Shown: positions 1 through 9,223 of the stretch, one piece after another
Layout of the letters: each line of letters begins with the position of its first letter
Position numbering within the stretch: the stretch's first letter is position 1
Assembly: GCF_001509795.1 (NCBI RefSeq)
Contig: NZ_LLZN01000053.1
Coordinates: 53,473-117,472, forward strand
Source: Streptomyces sp. NRRL WC-3605
GTDB lineage: Bacteria > Actinomycetota > Actinomycetes > Streptomycetales > Streptomycetaceae
Reading direction: 5' to 3'
DNA: 64,000 nucleotides
Position numbers and translations under genes: made by a program
The notes under the pieces: generated by a model
The model's input: the letters and a program-made list of their open reading frames with translations, nothing else
The model's database searches: none
What the model was told of the DNA's origin: nothing

Positions 1-280
1 CGGGCGCACCGGCGCGCGCCCCCTCGCACAGGCGCACGCCGGAGTTGAACAGTTGAGCTGATAAGCCCTCTGAGGGATGGAAACCCCACGAACTTGGGTA
101 AAAACGCTGTGTCACCGACACAGTTCATGATTCAGTGAAGTTCACCTACGCAGCCCCTCGGACGTCCCACGGACACCCATCTGACCGCCGACAGGGCTGA
201 CGGGGCCGACGTCCCGGTGCCGGCAGTGCGACGACGGCCGGCACCCCACCTTCCTCCTGCGTGCCAAGCGGAGCCCATCC
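1..280. other. intergenic region at the left edge
   Basis: No gene is supported here. The stretch from about 45 to 150 is clearly more AT-rich than its surroundings, which suggests a regulatory region. It contains a short perfect hairpin, CTGTGTC-acc-GACACAG, at 107-123. I see no convincing paired -35/-10 for the downstream gene, and any gene further left lies outside the window. Confidence 0.5.
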
Positions 281-847
281 ATGCTCACCACCCTGCACAC
301 CGCCTACAGCGACACGCGCGCCGCCGACCTGGCCTGGACCCTGGGTCGGGAGCCGCTTCCCGCTCTGGCCACGCTCGACCTCGAACTCGACGGCGTCAGC
401 CTCCAGTTGAGGCTGCTCGGCGCCTCCCACCAGGTCCTCGTCGACGAGGAGCGGGGACGCTGTTCGGAGACGGTGGCCTGCATCCCGGGCAGCAGCACCC
501 CCCTCCCGCTCGGCGTGACCAAGCGCGCGGGCGACTGGGAGTACGAGTTCGCCGCCCGGGTGGAGGTGCTGCCGCCGGGCCAGTTCGCGGGCCGCGCGCA
601 GGAGTTGCTGGCGCTGGTGGCCGACCACCCGCACGGCCTGGCCGGCGTGTTCCCCGGCAGCCCGTACGCGTTCACCGCGATGCTGGCCCGCCGCCACGAG
701 GGACAGGTGCACTGGCGGACCTGGCACGCCTACCCGCAGGACGGCCAGCTGGTGGCGACGCGGACGCGGGTCGGGGTGCGCGTCCCGGCGGTCCCCGCGC
801 GGTCCACGGCGAGCCGGCTGCGCCCGTCCGCCGTCCTCGCCGGATAA
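281..847 (+). CDS. DUF2617 family protein
   Basis: The 188-residue product matches my memory of DUF2617 proteins, which are conserved in Streptomyces and have no established function. Recognisable stretches are LDLELDGVSLQLRLLGASHQ near residues 27-46 and CSETVACIPG near 62-71, and the C-terminal half is rich in aromatic and charged residues. No signal peptide or membrane segment is visible, so it is probably cytoplasmic. The ATG at 281 has GGAG about eight bases upstream. It stands alone ahead of a separately promoted gene. The family assignment is fairly safe, but the role is unknown. Confidence 0.75.
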   Translation: MLTTLHTAYSDTRAADLAWTLGREPLPALATLDLELDGVSLQLRLLGASHQVLVDEERGRCSETVACIPGSSTPLPLGVTKRAGDWEYEFAARVEVLPPGQFAGRAQELLALVADHPHGLAGVFPGSPYAFTAMLARRHEGQVHWRTWHAYPQDGQLVATRTRVGVRVPAVPARSTASRLRPSAVLAG

Positions 848-914
848 ACCACCGGCGTCCCCGGAGCCGCTGATTCCACACGTGTGGGTGACGAGGCGTG
901 CCCCCGGGGTCACG

Positions 915-920
915 TACCGT
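915..920 (+). promoter_or_regulatory. leaderless -10 (TACCGT) for the spermidine-synthase-like gene
   Basis: TACCGT ends seven bases before GTG 928 and no Shine-Dalgarno sequence lies between them, so transcription probably starts at or next to the start codon. This supports GTG 928 over the in-frame GTG at 898. Confidence 0.5.
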
Positions 921-927
921 CGGCAAC

Positions 928-2526
928 GTGATCGAACCGCACGCCCCCGCGCCCCCCGGCACGACGCCCCCCTGGGGCGGCCGGGCGCGGCTGCCGGTCC
1001 GGCCGGACACCGGGCGGTTCCTGGTCCTCGCGGGCGTCTTCGTCTGCGCCGCCTGCGGACTCGTGTACGAGCTGGAACTCGTCGCCCTCGCCTCGTACTT
1101 GATCGGCGATTCGGTCACCCAGGCGTCCGTCGTCCTGTCCGTCATGGTCTTCGCCATGGGCATCGGCTCGCTCGCCGCCAAGCGGCTCCGGCCCCGGGCC
1201 GCCGCCGGGTTCGGCGCCATCGAGGCGGTCCTCGCGCTGGTCGGCGGGTGCAGCGCCCTCGCCCTGTACGCCGTGTTCGCCTGGACCGGCGACTGGGGCG
1301 GCCCGTGGGCGCACGCGCCCCGCGTGCTCCTCGTCGCCTTCTCCCTCATCATCGGGCTGCTCATCGGCGCCGAGGTCCCGCTGCTGATGGAGCTGATCCA
1401 GCGCATCCGCCGGCAGGACGCGGGCGGCGCGGTGGCCGACCTGTTCGCGGCGGACTACGTCGGCGCGCTCGTCGGCGGGCTGGCCTTCCCCTTCCTCCTG
1501 CTGCCGCTGCTGGGCCAGCTGACGTCGGCCCTGATCACCGGCGCGGTCAACGCGGTCGTGGGCGCGGCGCTCGTCCTCGGGGTGTTCCGCGCCGACCTCA
1601 GCCCCCGGGCCCGCCGGGTCCTCCTCGCCGTCAACCTCGCCGTGCTCGGCGTCCTCGCCGCGGCCGCCGTCCTCGTCGACGACTTCGAGCGGGCCGCGCG
1701 GCACGCGGTGTACGGGCCGGACGTCCGGGTGGCCGTGCGGACGGACACCCAGGAGGTCGTCATCACCGGCGGCACCGGCGGCCGGCCCCTCGACCTGTTC
1801 CTCGACGGGCGGCTCCGGGTCAGCGGCCGCGACGAGGGCCGCTATCACGAGGCGCTGGTGCACCCCGCGATGAGCGGCGGGCACGCGCGCGTGCTGATCC
1901 TCGGCGGCGGAGACGGGCTGGCGGCCCGCGAGGTGCTGAGCCACCCCGGCGTGCGCCGGGTCGACATCGTCGAGTCCGACCCCGAGGTGGTCCGGCTGGC
2001 CCGCGAGGACCCGCCGCTGTCCCGGCTCAACGGGTACGTCCACGGCGACCCGCGCGTCCGCGTGCGGGACACCGACGCCTTCCGTCTGCTGCGGTCGGTG
2101 CCGCCGGGCTCGTACGACGTGATCCTCTCCGATCTGCCCGACCCCGGCGTGACGGACAGCGCCGGGCTGTACTCGCAGGAGTTCTACGGCCTCGCCCGCC
2201 GCGCCCTCACCCCGCACGGGCGCCTCTCCGTGCACGCCGGGTCCCTCACTGCGGACCCGCGCGTCCTGTGGACCGTCGAGGCCACCCTGCGCGCGGCCGG
2301 GCTGCGGACCACGCCGTACTCCCTCGCGGTGCGCGATCCGGCGGCGGGACCGGCGCGGGCGCCGGACGACTGGGGGTTCGTGCTGGCCGGGCGGGACGGC
2401 CCGCCGCCGCTGCGGGCGGGGACGGGTGCGCTCACCCGCGCGGGCCTCGCGGCCGGGGTACGGGCGGCCGAGGCGTCCCGGATCGGCGGGCTGCCGGCGT
2501 CGACGCTCGTGCATCCGCGCTACTGA
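928..2526 (+). CDS. membrane-anchored spermidine synthase-like aminopropyltransferase
   Basis: The 532-residue protein has two parts. Residues about 20-250 form roughly seven membrane segments, beginning with a [17 protein letters not shown] stretch typical of the fused type. The C-terminal half is a Rossmann methyltransferase/aminopropyltransferase domain with the decarboxylated-SAM loop [13 protein letters not shown] (G326-G328, D329), an acidic ribose-binding ESDPE, and the SDLPDPG active-site loop around D402. Soluble SpeE enzymes make spermidine from putrescine. The membrane-fused actinobacterial members are annotated the same way, but their substrates are mostly untested. The chosen start fits a leaderless promoter. 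The last six codons and stop are duplicated in tandem just after the gene. Confidence 0.8.
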   Translation: MIEPHAPAPPGTTPPWGGRARLPVRPDTGRFLVLAGVFVCAACGLVYELELVALASYLIGDSVTQASVVLSVMVFAMGIGSLAAKRLRPRAAAGFGAIEAVLALVGGCSALALYAVFAWTGDWGGPWAHAPRVLLVAFSLIIGLLIGAEVPLLMELIQRIRRQDAGGAVADLFAADYVGALVGGLAFPFLLLPLLGQLTSALITGAVNAVVGAALVLGVFRADLSPRARRVLLAVNLAVLGVLAAAAVLVDDFERAARHAVYGPDVRVAVRTDTQEVVITGGTGGRPLDLFLDGRLRVSGRDEGRYHEALVHPAMSGGHARVLILGGGDGLAAREVLSHPGVRRVDIVESDPEVVRLAREDPPLSRLNGYVHGDPRVRVRDTDAFRLLRSVPPGSYDVILSDLPDPGVTDSAGLYSQEFYGLARRALTPHGRLSVHAGSLTADPRVLWTVEATLRAAGLRTTPYSLAVRDPAAGPARAPDDWGFVLAGRDGPPPLRAGTGALTRAGLAAGVRAAEASRIGGLPASTLVHPRY

Positions 2527-2547
2527 CTCGTGCATCCACGCTACTGA
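2506..2547 (+). repeat. 21-bp tandem duplication spanning a stop codon
   Basis: Bases 2506-2526 encode LVHPRY plus the TGA stop of the preceding gene. Bases 2527-2547 repeat them with a single change (G at 2517, A at 2538). The second copy lies after the stop and is not translated as part of the gene. Confidence 0.95.
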
Positions 2548-2614
2548 GCGCCCCCGGCCGGCGTCCGGCCGCCGAATCCCGGCATTGTGTGGGTGCGGTT
2601 CACGCCATGCTGGG

Positions 2615-2620
2615 TAGGCT
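2615..2620 (+). promoter_or_regulatory. leaderless -10 (TAGGCT) for the SRPBCC gene
   Basis: TAGGCT ends eight bases before ATG 2629 and there is no ribosome-binding site in the gap. A -35 hexamer is not obvious. Confidence 0.5.
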
Positions 2621-2628
2621 CGATCGGC

Positions 2629-3534
2629 ATGGAGCATGAGGTGTTCGTTCCGGTCGCGGCCGAGCGGCTCAGGGAGGTGCTGGCCGACCCCGTGCGGGTC
2701 GCCCGCGCGGTCCCCGGGCTCCAGCAGGACGCCGGTGCCGACCCCGTCGCGGGGCGCCTGAAGCTGCGCGTCGGCGGGCACACCATCACCTACCGGGGCG
2801 CCGTGCGCGTCACCGCGCGCGACGGCGGGGCGTACGCCGTGGAGGGCGACGCGACCGAGGCGCGCAGGACCGGTTCCGTGAAGCTCGCGCTCACCCTGCG
2901 CGTGCGCGACGCCGACGGCGGTTCGACGCTCGCCGTCGAGGGCGGCGCCTCCGCGGACGGGCGGGTCACCGAGTTCGAGGCCGACGCCGTGCACGCGGCC
3001 GTCACCCGGCTGCTGAACCGGTTCGCCGAGCAGCTCGGCGCGGTGGCGGCGGAGTCCGCCGGGCCGGAGACCGCCGGAGAAGGGGTCGAGGAGGCGCTGG
3101 CGCCGGGCGAGTTCGAGCCCCGCGTGACCAGCGACTTCGAGACGACACCGGACGCGGAGGACCCGCCGGTTCCCGACCCGGCGTCCGTGTTCGACACCGA
3201 GGTGCCGCCACCGGCGCTGGACCCGGAGGCCGACACGGAGGCGGAACCCGAAGCGGCCGACGAGAACGACGCGGCCGACGAGAACGACGCGACCGACGAG
3301 ACCGATGGGACCGACGGCGAGGCGCCCGTCGCGGAGGCCGCGCACGCCCGGCGCACGATGATCGGACGCAGCGCCGAGGAGGTCGACCACGCCCCGCCGC
3401 GCGGCCGGTACGCGCCGGTGCCGCCGCCGCAGTCCCTCGCACCGAACTCCACGCTGCGCTGGGCCGCCCCGGCCGCCGCGGTCGTGCTGGCCTCGGCGAT
3501 CGTGGCCGGCCGGATGCTGCGCCGCCGCCGCTGA
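2629..3534 (+). CDS. CoxG-like SRPBCC domain protein with C-terminal membrane anchor
   Basis: The first 150 or so of 301 residues look like an SRPBCC/CoxG lipid- or ligand-binding fold (MEHEVFVPVAAERL, then VRVARAVPGLQ). A long acidic, proline-rich linker follows, including three near-identical six-residue units of the A-x-D-E-x-D type encoded by 18-bp DNA repeats near 3256-3310. The protein ends in one hydrophobic segment (about 277-295) and an arginine-rich tail, so it is probably anchored with the folded domain in the cytoplasm. CoxG proteins help maturation or membrane attachment of CO dehydrogenase, but no such enzyme is encoded nearby, so I make no specific functional claim. ATG 2629 is preferred over the upstream ATG 2587 because of the TAGGCT element. 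Confidence 0.7.
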   Translation: MEHEVFVPVAAERLREVLADPVRVARAVPGLQQDAGADPVAGRLKLRVGGHTITYRGAVRVTARDGGAYAVEGDATEARRTGSVKLALTLRVRDADGGSTLAVEGGASADGRVTEFEADAVHAAVTRLLNRFAEQLGAVAAESAGPETAGEGVEEALAPGEFEPRVTSDFETTPDAEDPPVPDPASVFDTEVPPPALDPEADTEAEPEAADENDAADENDATDETDGTDGEAPVAEAAHARRTMIGRSAEEVDHAPPRGRYAPVPPPQSLAPNSTLRWAAPAAAVVLASAIVAGRMLRRRR

Positions 3535-3562
3535 CCCGCCGGGCGGTCTTGATCGCCCCCGG

Positions 3563-3568
3563 TAGGGT
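3563..3568 (+). promoter_or_regulatory. leaderless -10 (TAGGGT) for the epimerase gene
   Basis: TAGGGT ends six bases before GTG 3575, with no Shine-Dalgarno sequence. Confidence 0.5.
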
Positions 3569-3574
3569 CGTCCT

Positions 3575-4369
3575 GTGCGTACCGAACAGATCACGCTGAC
3601 CGCGGGCGACGCGGAGGTGGACGTGCTGCCGGGCAACGGCGGACGGGTCGGGGGACTGCGCGTCGGCGGGACGGAGCTGCTGCGGCAGGGGGAGCGGTTC
3701 GGCTGCTTCCCGATGGTGCCCTGGTGCGGGCGCATCCGCGACGGCCGCTTCCGTGACGGCGCAGAGGTACGGCAGATGCCGCTCAACGCACCGCCCCACG
3801 CCATCCACGGAACGGCCCGCGACGACGCCTGGAAGGTCGCCCGGCACACCGGCGCCGAGGCAGTCCTCACCTACGACCTCGTCGAGCCGTGGCCCTACCC
3901 GGGCCGGGTCACCCAGGCCGTCACGCTCACCCCGGACAGCCTCAGCCTGACCATGTCCGTGGAGACGTACGACGCGTCCTTCCCGGCGCAGATCGGCTGG
4001 CACCCCTGGTTCAACCGGAACCTCGGCGACGGCGGCCAGGACGTGCGGCTCGACTTCACCCCGGCCTGGCAGGAGGAGCGCGGCGACGACCACCTCCCCA
4101 CCGGCAACCGGGTCGAGCCGAGGCCCGGCCCCTGGGACGACTGCTTCGGGATGCCCGGCGGCGTCGACGTCACCCTCACCTGGCCCGGGCGCCTGGAGCT
4201 GAAGGTGACCAGCCGTGAGGAGTGGGTCGTCGTCTACGACGAGCAGGAGGCCGCCGTCTGCGTCGAACCGCAGACCGGGCCGCCCGACGGCCTGAACACC
4301 CTCCCCCGCCTGGTCACGCCCCTGGAGCCGCTGGAGGCCACGACCGTCTGGACCTGGCACCGCCTCTAA
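3575..4369 (+). CDS. aldose 1-epimerase (galactose mutarotase) family protein
   Basis: This 264-residue protein should interconvert anomers of a sugar or sugar phosphate. Three family hallmarks are visible: a substrate histidine in HAIHGTARDDAW (H75/H78), a second histidine in GWHPWF, and the catalytic-base glutamate in CVEPQTGPPDG (E231). The length is slightly short of GalM enzymes but usual for actinobacterial members. No sugar operon surrounds it, so the substrate is open. Its TAA stop lies within the predicted -10 of pyrE, which begins 11 bases later. The GTG start is set by a leaderless -10. Confidence 0.85.
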   Translation: MRTEQITLTAGDAEVDVLPGNGGRVGGLRVGGTELLRQGERFGCFPMVPWCGRIRDGRFRDGAEVRQMPLNAPPHAIHGTARDDAWKVARHTGAEAVLTYDLVEPWPYPGRVTQAVTLTPDSLSLTMSVETYDASFPAQIGWHPWFNRNLGDGGQDVRLDFTPAWQEERGDDHLPTGNRVEPRPGPWDDCFGMPGGVDVTLTWPGRLELKVTSREEWVVVYDEQEAAVCVEPQTGPPDGLNTLPRLVTPLEPLEATTVWTWHRL

Positions 4370-4372
4370 GCT
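4367..4372 (+). promoter_or_regulatory. leaderless -10 (TAAGCT) of pyrE overlapping a stop codon
   Basis: TAAGCT includes the TAA stop of the epimerase gene and ends seven bases before ATG 4380. pyrE can therefore be transcribed on its own despite the tight spacing. Confidence 0.5.
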
Positions 4373-4379
4373 GGGCGGC

Positions 4380-4928
4380 ATGACTGACGTTCGCGCGGCG
4401 CTGCTGCAGCAGATCAAGGACAAGGCCGTGGTGCACGGCAAGGTGACCCTGTCGTCGGGCCTCGAGGCCGACTACTACGTCGACCTGCGGCGCATCACGC
4501 TCGACGGCGAGGCCGCCCCGCTGGTCGGGCAGGTGCTGCTCGACCTGACCGCCGACCTGGAGTTCGACGCCGTGGGCGGGCTGACCATGGGCGCCGACCC
4601 GGTCGCCGCCGCCATGCTGCACGCCGCCGCCGCGCGCGGCCGCCGGCTCGACGCCTTCGTCGTCCGCAAGGCCGCCAAGGCGCACGGCCTCCAGCGCCGC
4701 GTCGAGGGACCGGACATCGCGGGCCGCCGCGTGCTCGTCGTCGAGGACACCTCCACCACCGGCGGTTCGCCGCTCACCGCCGTCGAGGCCGTACGCGAGG
4801 CGGGCGCCGAGGTCGCCGGCGTCGCGACCATCGTCGACCGGGCCACCGGTGCCGCCGAGAAGATCCGCGAGGGCGCCCAAGTGCCGTACCTGTACGCGTA
4901 CTCCAAGGACGAGCTCGGCCTGGACTGA
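4380..4928 (+). CDS. pyrE: orotate phosphoribosyltransferase
   Basis: PyrE adds the phosphoribosyl group of PRPP to orotate, giving OMP in de novo pyrimidine synthesis. The 182-residue length is standard. The PRPP-binding loop reads VLVVEDTSTTGGSPL, with the acidic pair E122-D123. The N-terminal SSGLEADYYVDLR is the typical orotate-site segment, and the catalytic-loop lysines (RKAAKAHG) are present. It is separated from the other pyrimidine genes, as is usual in Streptomyces, and fba lies 170 bp downstream. There is no ribosome-binding site before ATG 4380, consistent with a leaderless mRNA. Confidence 0.95.
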   Translation: MTDVRAALLQQIKDKAVVHGKVTLSSGLEADYYVDLRRITLDGEAAPLVGQVLLDLTADLEFDAVGGLTMGADPVAAAMLHAAAARGRRLDAFVVRKAAKAHGLQRRVEGPDIAGRRVLVVEDTSTTGGSPLTAVEAVREAGAEVAGVATIVDRATGAAEKIREGAQVPYLYAYSKDELGLD

Positions 4929-5098
4929 CCTTGCCCGCCGGCCGGGTCCGTCTCGGCTGGTGACAGACGCTCGGAGCATCCGGGTTCGTCTGGAAAGATG
5001 GGCGCCGACGACGACGTCACACCCCCCAAGGTCTAGGTCAGGGCCAAGAAGAACGCCGTACGCAGTACGCCGACCCGCACACTCCAAGGAGCGGACAG

Positions 5099-6130
<1,032 letters not shown>

Positions 6131-6151
6131 TTCTCGTCCCTCCGGGGACCC

Positions 6152-6186
6152 GCGAGCCCGGCGCCTGCCCTTGGCGCCGGGCTCGC
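6152..6186 (+). terminator. hairpin terminator after fba
   Basis: A perfect 14-bp stem with a seven-base loop lies 22 bp after the fba stop. Its core arms are GAGCCCGGCGCC and GGCGCCGGGCTC. There is no T-tract, as is common in Streptomyces. Confidence 0.8.
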
Positions 6187-6201
6187 TGTATACCTGGGGA
6201 C

Positions 6202-7671
6202 ATGCCCGATGTCCGGCTGGCCTCAACGCAGGGCCGGTGGATCCTGCTCACCACCGTCCTCGGCTCCAGCATGGCGATGCTGGACTCCACCGTCGTCAAC
6301 GTCGCCCTGCCGCGCATCGGCCGCGACCTCGACGCCGACCTCGCCGCGCTCCAGTGGACCGTCAACGCGTACATGCTGACGCTGGCCGGGCTGATCCTGC
6401 TCGGCGGCTCCCTCGGCGACCGGTACGGGCGGCGCCGCGTCTTCGTCGTGGGCGTGGTGTGGTTCGCGGCGGCCTCCCTGCTGTGCGGGCTCGCGCCCGG
6501 CGTCGAGGTGCTGATCGCCGCGCGCGCCCTCCAGGGCATCGGCGGGGCGCTGCTCACCCCCGGGTCGCTGGCGCTGATCCAGGCCTCCTTCCACCCCGAC
6601 GACCGGGCGCGGGCGGTCGGCCTGTGGTCCGGGTTCGGCGGGATCGGGGCGGCCGTCGGGCCCTTCGTGGGCGGCTGGCTGGTCGACGGGCCGGGCTGGC
6701 GCTGGGTCTTCCTGCTGAACGTCCCGGTGGCGCTGGTGTGCGCGCCGATCGCCGTGCGGCACGTCCCCGAGTCGGGCGACGGGACCCGGCACGGCCGCTT
6801 CGACGTGCTCGGGGCCGCCCTGGGCGCGCTGTCCCTGGCCCTCGTGACGTACGCGCTGATCGAGGCGCCGAAGGGGTCGGCGACGGTCGCGGTGGCCGCG
6901 GTGGCGGGTGTGGGCGCCGGGGCCGCCTTCGTGCGGGTCGAGCGGCACCGGAGCGATCCGATGATGCCGCCCGACATCTTCCGCTCGCGGCAGTTCACGG
7001 CCGTCAACCTGGTCACGCTGTGCGTGTACGCGGCCTTCGGCGGCTTCTTCTTCCTGGCCGCGCTCCAGCTCCAGGTGGTCGCCGGGTACTCGGCGCTCGC
7101 GGCCGGCGCGGCCCTGCTGCCGACGACCGGGCTGATGCTGCTGTTCTCGGCGCGCTCGGGCGCCCTCGCGGACCGGATCGGCCCGCGCATCCCGCTCACC
7201 GTGGGGCCGCTGGTGTGCGCGGCCGGGATGCTGCTGATGCTGCGGGTGGGCCCGGACGCCGTGTACGTGTCCGACGTGCTGCCCGCGCTGCTCGTGCTGG
7301 GCACCGGCATGGTCACGCTGGTCGCCCCGCTGACGGCGACCGTCCTCGGGTCCGTCGACACCGCCCGGGCGGGGCTGGCCAGCGGGATCAACAACGCGGC
7401 GGCGCGGGCGGCGGGGCTGATCGCGGTGGCCGCGCTGCCGCTGCTCGCGGGGATGGGCGAGGAGGCGTACCGGTCGGCGCCGGCGTTCGACGCCGCGTTC
7501 CGGCGGGCCATGCCGATCTGTGCGGGGGTGCTGGTGGTGGGGGCGGTGGTGGCGTTCGCGACCGTGCGGTCGCTGCCGCCCGGCTGCCGTAAGCCGGAGT
7601 GCCTGCGGCACGCTTCCGTGGTGACGCCTCCGTTGGAGGGGCAGCGGAGCAAGGCGCGGCTGGGGGAGTAG
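6202..7671 (+). CDS. MFS drug:proton antiporter, DHA2 (14-helix) type
   Basis: The 489-residue membrane protein resembles EmrB/QacA-type exporters. Visible signatures are LDSTVVNVALP in the first helix (motif D1), GGSLGDRYGRRRVF (motif A) between helices 2 and 3, and a glycine-rich GFGGIGAAVGPFVGG in helix 5 (motif C, the antiporter signature). About fourteen hydrophobic segments can be counted. The start is ATG 6202, just after the fba terminator. No regulator is adjacent, so the substrate cannot be told. The last 30 or so residues after the final helix are basic and cysteine-containing, which is somewhat unusual. Confidence 0.88.
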   Translation: MPDVRLASTQGRWILLTTVLGSSMAMLDSTVVNVALPRIGRDLDADLAALQWTVNAYMLTLAGLILLGGSLGDRYGRRRVFVVGVVWFAAASLLCGLAPGVEVLIAARALQGIGGALLTPGSLALIQASFHPDDRARAVGLWSGFGGIGAAVGPFVGGWLVDGPGWRWVFLLNVPVALVCAPIAVRHVPESGDGTRHGRFDVLGAALGALSLALVTYALIEAPKGSATVAVAAVAGVGAGAAFVRVERHRSDPMMPPDIFRSRQFTAVNLVTLCVYAAFGGFFFLAALQLQVVAGYSALAAGAALLPTTGLMLLFSARSGALADRIGPRIPLTVGPLVCAAGMLLMLRVGPDAVYVSDVLPALLVLGTGMVTLVAPLTATVLGSVDTARAGLASGINNAAARAAGLIAVAALPLLAGMGEEAYRSAPAFDAAFRRAMPICAGVLVVGAVVAFATVRSLPPGCRKPECLRHASVVTPPLEGQRSKARLGE

Positions 7672-7677
7672 GGCCGT

Positions 7678-7751
7678 CTCCGGGGGCTGCCGCCCCCGGG
7701 CCCCCGCTTCGGCCCTGGACGGGCCTCGTCCTCGAGCGCCGGACGGGCTGG
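7678..7751. repeat. Streptomyces-type intergenic repeat
   Basis: The segment carries GGGGGCTGCCGCCCCC followed by CTTCGGCCCTGGACGGGCC and a CGCCGGACGGGCTG end. From memory this series recurs between genes in many Streptomyces genomes. The first part is a self-complementary GGGGGC-tgcc-GCCCCC hairpin, so this copy may also end transcription of the MFS gene. Confidence 0.6.
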
Positions 7752-7796
7752 TGGGGGCGCGGTGGGTTGGGTGGGCGGATGGACCACACTGGGGGC

Positions 7797-8210
7797 ATGG
7801 CCATTCACGAGAACCTGCTCGGGGGTCCGCCCCCGACCCATCTGCCCGACGACCCGGAGCCCCGCGAGGCGCTCGCGAGCGGTACCGCGCCCTCGGACGT
7901 CGCCGCCCGGTACCCGACCTCCTCCCTGGCCTGGGCCCAGCTCGCCGACGAGGCGTTCGAGCGGGGCAGCGTCGTCGAGTCGTACGCCTACGCCCGGACC
8001 GGCTACCACCGGGGCCTGGACGCGCTGCGCCGCAGCGGCTGGAAGGGCCACGGGCCCGTGCCGTGGGAGCACGAGCCGAACCGGGGCTTCCTGCGCGCCC
8101 TGCACGCCCTCGCCCGGGCCGCCGGGTCGATCGGTGAGCAGGACGAGTACGAGCGCTGCTCGCAGTTCCTGAAGGACTCCTCGCCCACGGCCGCCCAGAC
8201 GCTGGGCTAG
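7797..8210 (+). CDS. DUF3151 family protein
   Basis: The 137-residue protein is mostly helical and contains TPR-like aromatic/alanine spacing, for example TSSLAWAQLADEAFERG and SYAYARTGYHRGLDALRR. It matches my memory of DUF3151, an actinobacterial family of unknown function. No signal or membrane segment is seen. The start at ATG 7797 fits a leaderless mRNA because CACACT (7785-7790) ends six bases upstream. A hairpin terminator follows, then the tryptophan-catabolism genes. Confidence 0.7.
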   Translation: MAIHENLLGGPPPTHLPDDPEPREALASGTAPSDVAARYPTSSLAWAQLADEAFERGSVVESYAYARTGYHRGLDALRRSGWKGHGPVPWEHEPNRGFLRALHALARAAGSIGEQDEYERCSQFLKDSSPTAAQTLG

Positions 8211-8230
8211 CCGTTCCGGGTGCCCCCGCG

Positions 8231-8259
8231 AGGCCCGACCCGTGTGACCGGGCGGGCCT
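8231..8259 (+). terminator. hairpin terminator after the DUF3151 gene
   Basis: The arms AGGCCCG and CGGGCCT flank a partly paired CCG/CGG interior. It lies about 20 bp past the stop. Confidence 0.6.
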
Positions 8260-8311
8260 TGCGAGGTTCCGGGGGCATGGCTGAGGATGCCGGTGGGGAC
8301 CGGGGCCCCTT

Positions 8312-8325
8312 TGCCGATAACGGCA
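8312..8325. promoter_or_regulatory. inverted repeat in the kynA promoter region
   Basis: TGCCG-ATAA-CGGCA is a perfect 14-bp palindrome about 40 bp before the kynA start, in the only regulatory gap before the pathway. It is a candidate operator. No dedicated regulator is encoded next to it. Confidence 0.4.
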
Positions 8326-8362
8326 GGGCGGACCGCTACCCGTAGTTACACAGGAGACAGCG

Positions 8363-9223
8363 ATGTCCCAGCAGGCTCATCGGTCCGCGGACACCACCGC
8401 GGGGACTCAGGAGCCCGAGACCCCGAACCTCGACTTCGCGGGTACGACACCGTACGAGGACTACGTCAAGGCGGACGTCCTCACCCACCTGCAGCACACC
8501 CTCTCCGACGATCCCGGAGAGATGGTCTTCCTGGTCACGACCCAGGTCATGGAGCTGTGGTTCACCGTCATCGTCCACGAGTGGGAGACCGCGGCCCGCG
8601 CGCTGCGCGAGGACCGCCCCGGTGTGGCCGTCGACGCCCTCAAGCGGTCCGTGCGGGAGCTGGAGGCCCTGAACGCCTCCTGGACGCCGCTCGGACAGCT
8701 CACGCCGGCCCAGTTCAACTCCTACCGCAGCGCCCTCGGCGAGGGGTCCGGCTTCCAGTCCGCGATGTACCGCCGGCTGGAGTTCCTGCTCGGCGAGAAG
8801 TCGGCGTCCATGCTGGTCCCGCACCGCGGCGCGCCGCGCGTCCACGCGGAGCTGGAGAAGGCCCTGCACGAGCCGAGCCTGTACGACGAGGTGCTGCGCT
8901 TCCTCGCCCGGCGCGGCCACGCCGTCCCCGATGCGGTGCTCACGCGGGACGTCACCCGCCGCTACGAGCCCTCGGAGGACGTCGAGGCGGTCTGGACGGA
9001 GATCTACACCGGCGACCAGAACGCCGAGCTCACCCGTCTGGGCGAGGCGCTGACGGACGTCGCCGAACTGGTGTGGCGCTGGCGCAACGACCACCTGGTC
9101 GCGACCCGCCGCGCGATGGGCGCCAAGGCCGGCACCGGCGGCTCGGCCGGGGTGGCCTGGCTGGAGAAGCGCGCCCAGAAGAACGTCTTCCCGGAGCTGT
9201 GGACGGCGAGGTCCCATGTCTGA
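8363..9223 (+). CDS. kynA: tryptophan 2,3-dioxygenase
   Basis: This haem enzyme opens the indole ring of tryptophan to give N-formylkynurenine, the first step to anthranilate. The 286-residue protein carries the family segments SGFQSAMYRRLEFLLG and KAGTGGSAGVAWL, and a likely proximal haem ligand at H244 (RNDHLV). The distal position differs: the usual HQ of the HQxxELW motif reads TQVMELWF, putting Thr at residue 60. The start has AGGAGA at 8352-8357. kynU overlaps its last eight bases, so the two are one operon and probably translationally coupled. Confidence 0.93.
   Translation: MSQQAHRSADTTAGTQEPETPNLDFAGTTPYEDYVKADVLTHLQHTLSDDPGEMVFLVTTQVMELWFTVIVHEWETAARALREDRPGVAVDALKRSVRELEALNASWTPLGQLTPAQFNSYRSALGEGSGFQSAMYRRLEFLLGEKSASMLVPHRGAPRVHAELEKALHEPSLYDEVLRFLARRGHAVPDAVLTRDVTRRYEPSEDVEAVWTEIYTGDQNAELTRLGEALTDVAELVWRWRNDHLVATRRAMGAKAGTGGSAGVAWLEKRAQKNVFPELWTARSHV

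Noticed and set aside
910..3870. A 986-codon open frame on the minus strand
   Set aside because: It is antisense to three clear plus-strand genes, has shadow composition (Arg/Gly/Pro/His-rich) and no recognisable domain. Other very long frames, for example minus 43505-47554 and plus 52069-56694, are rejected for the same reason.
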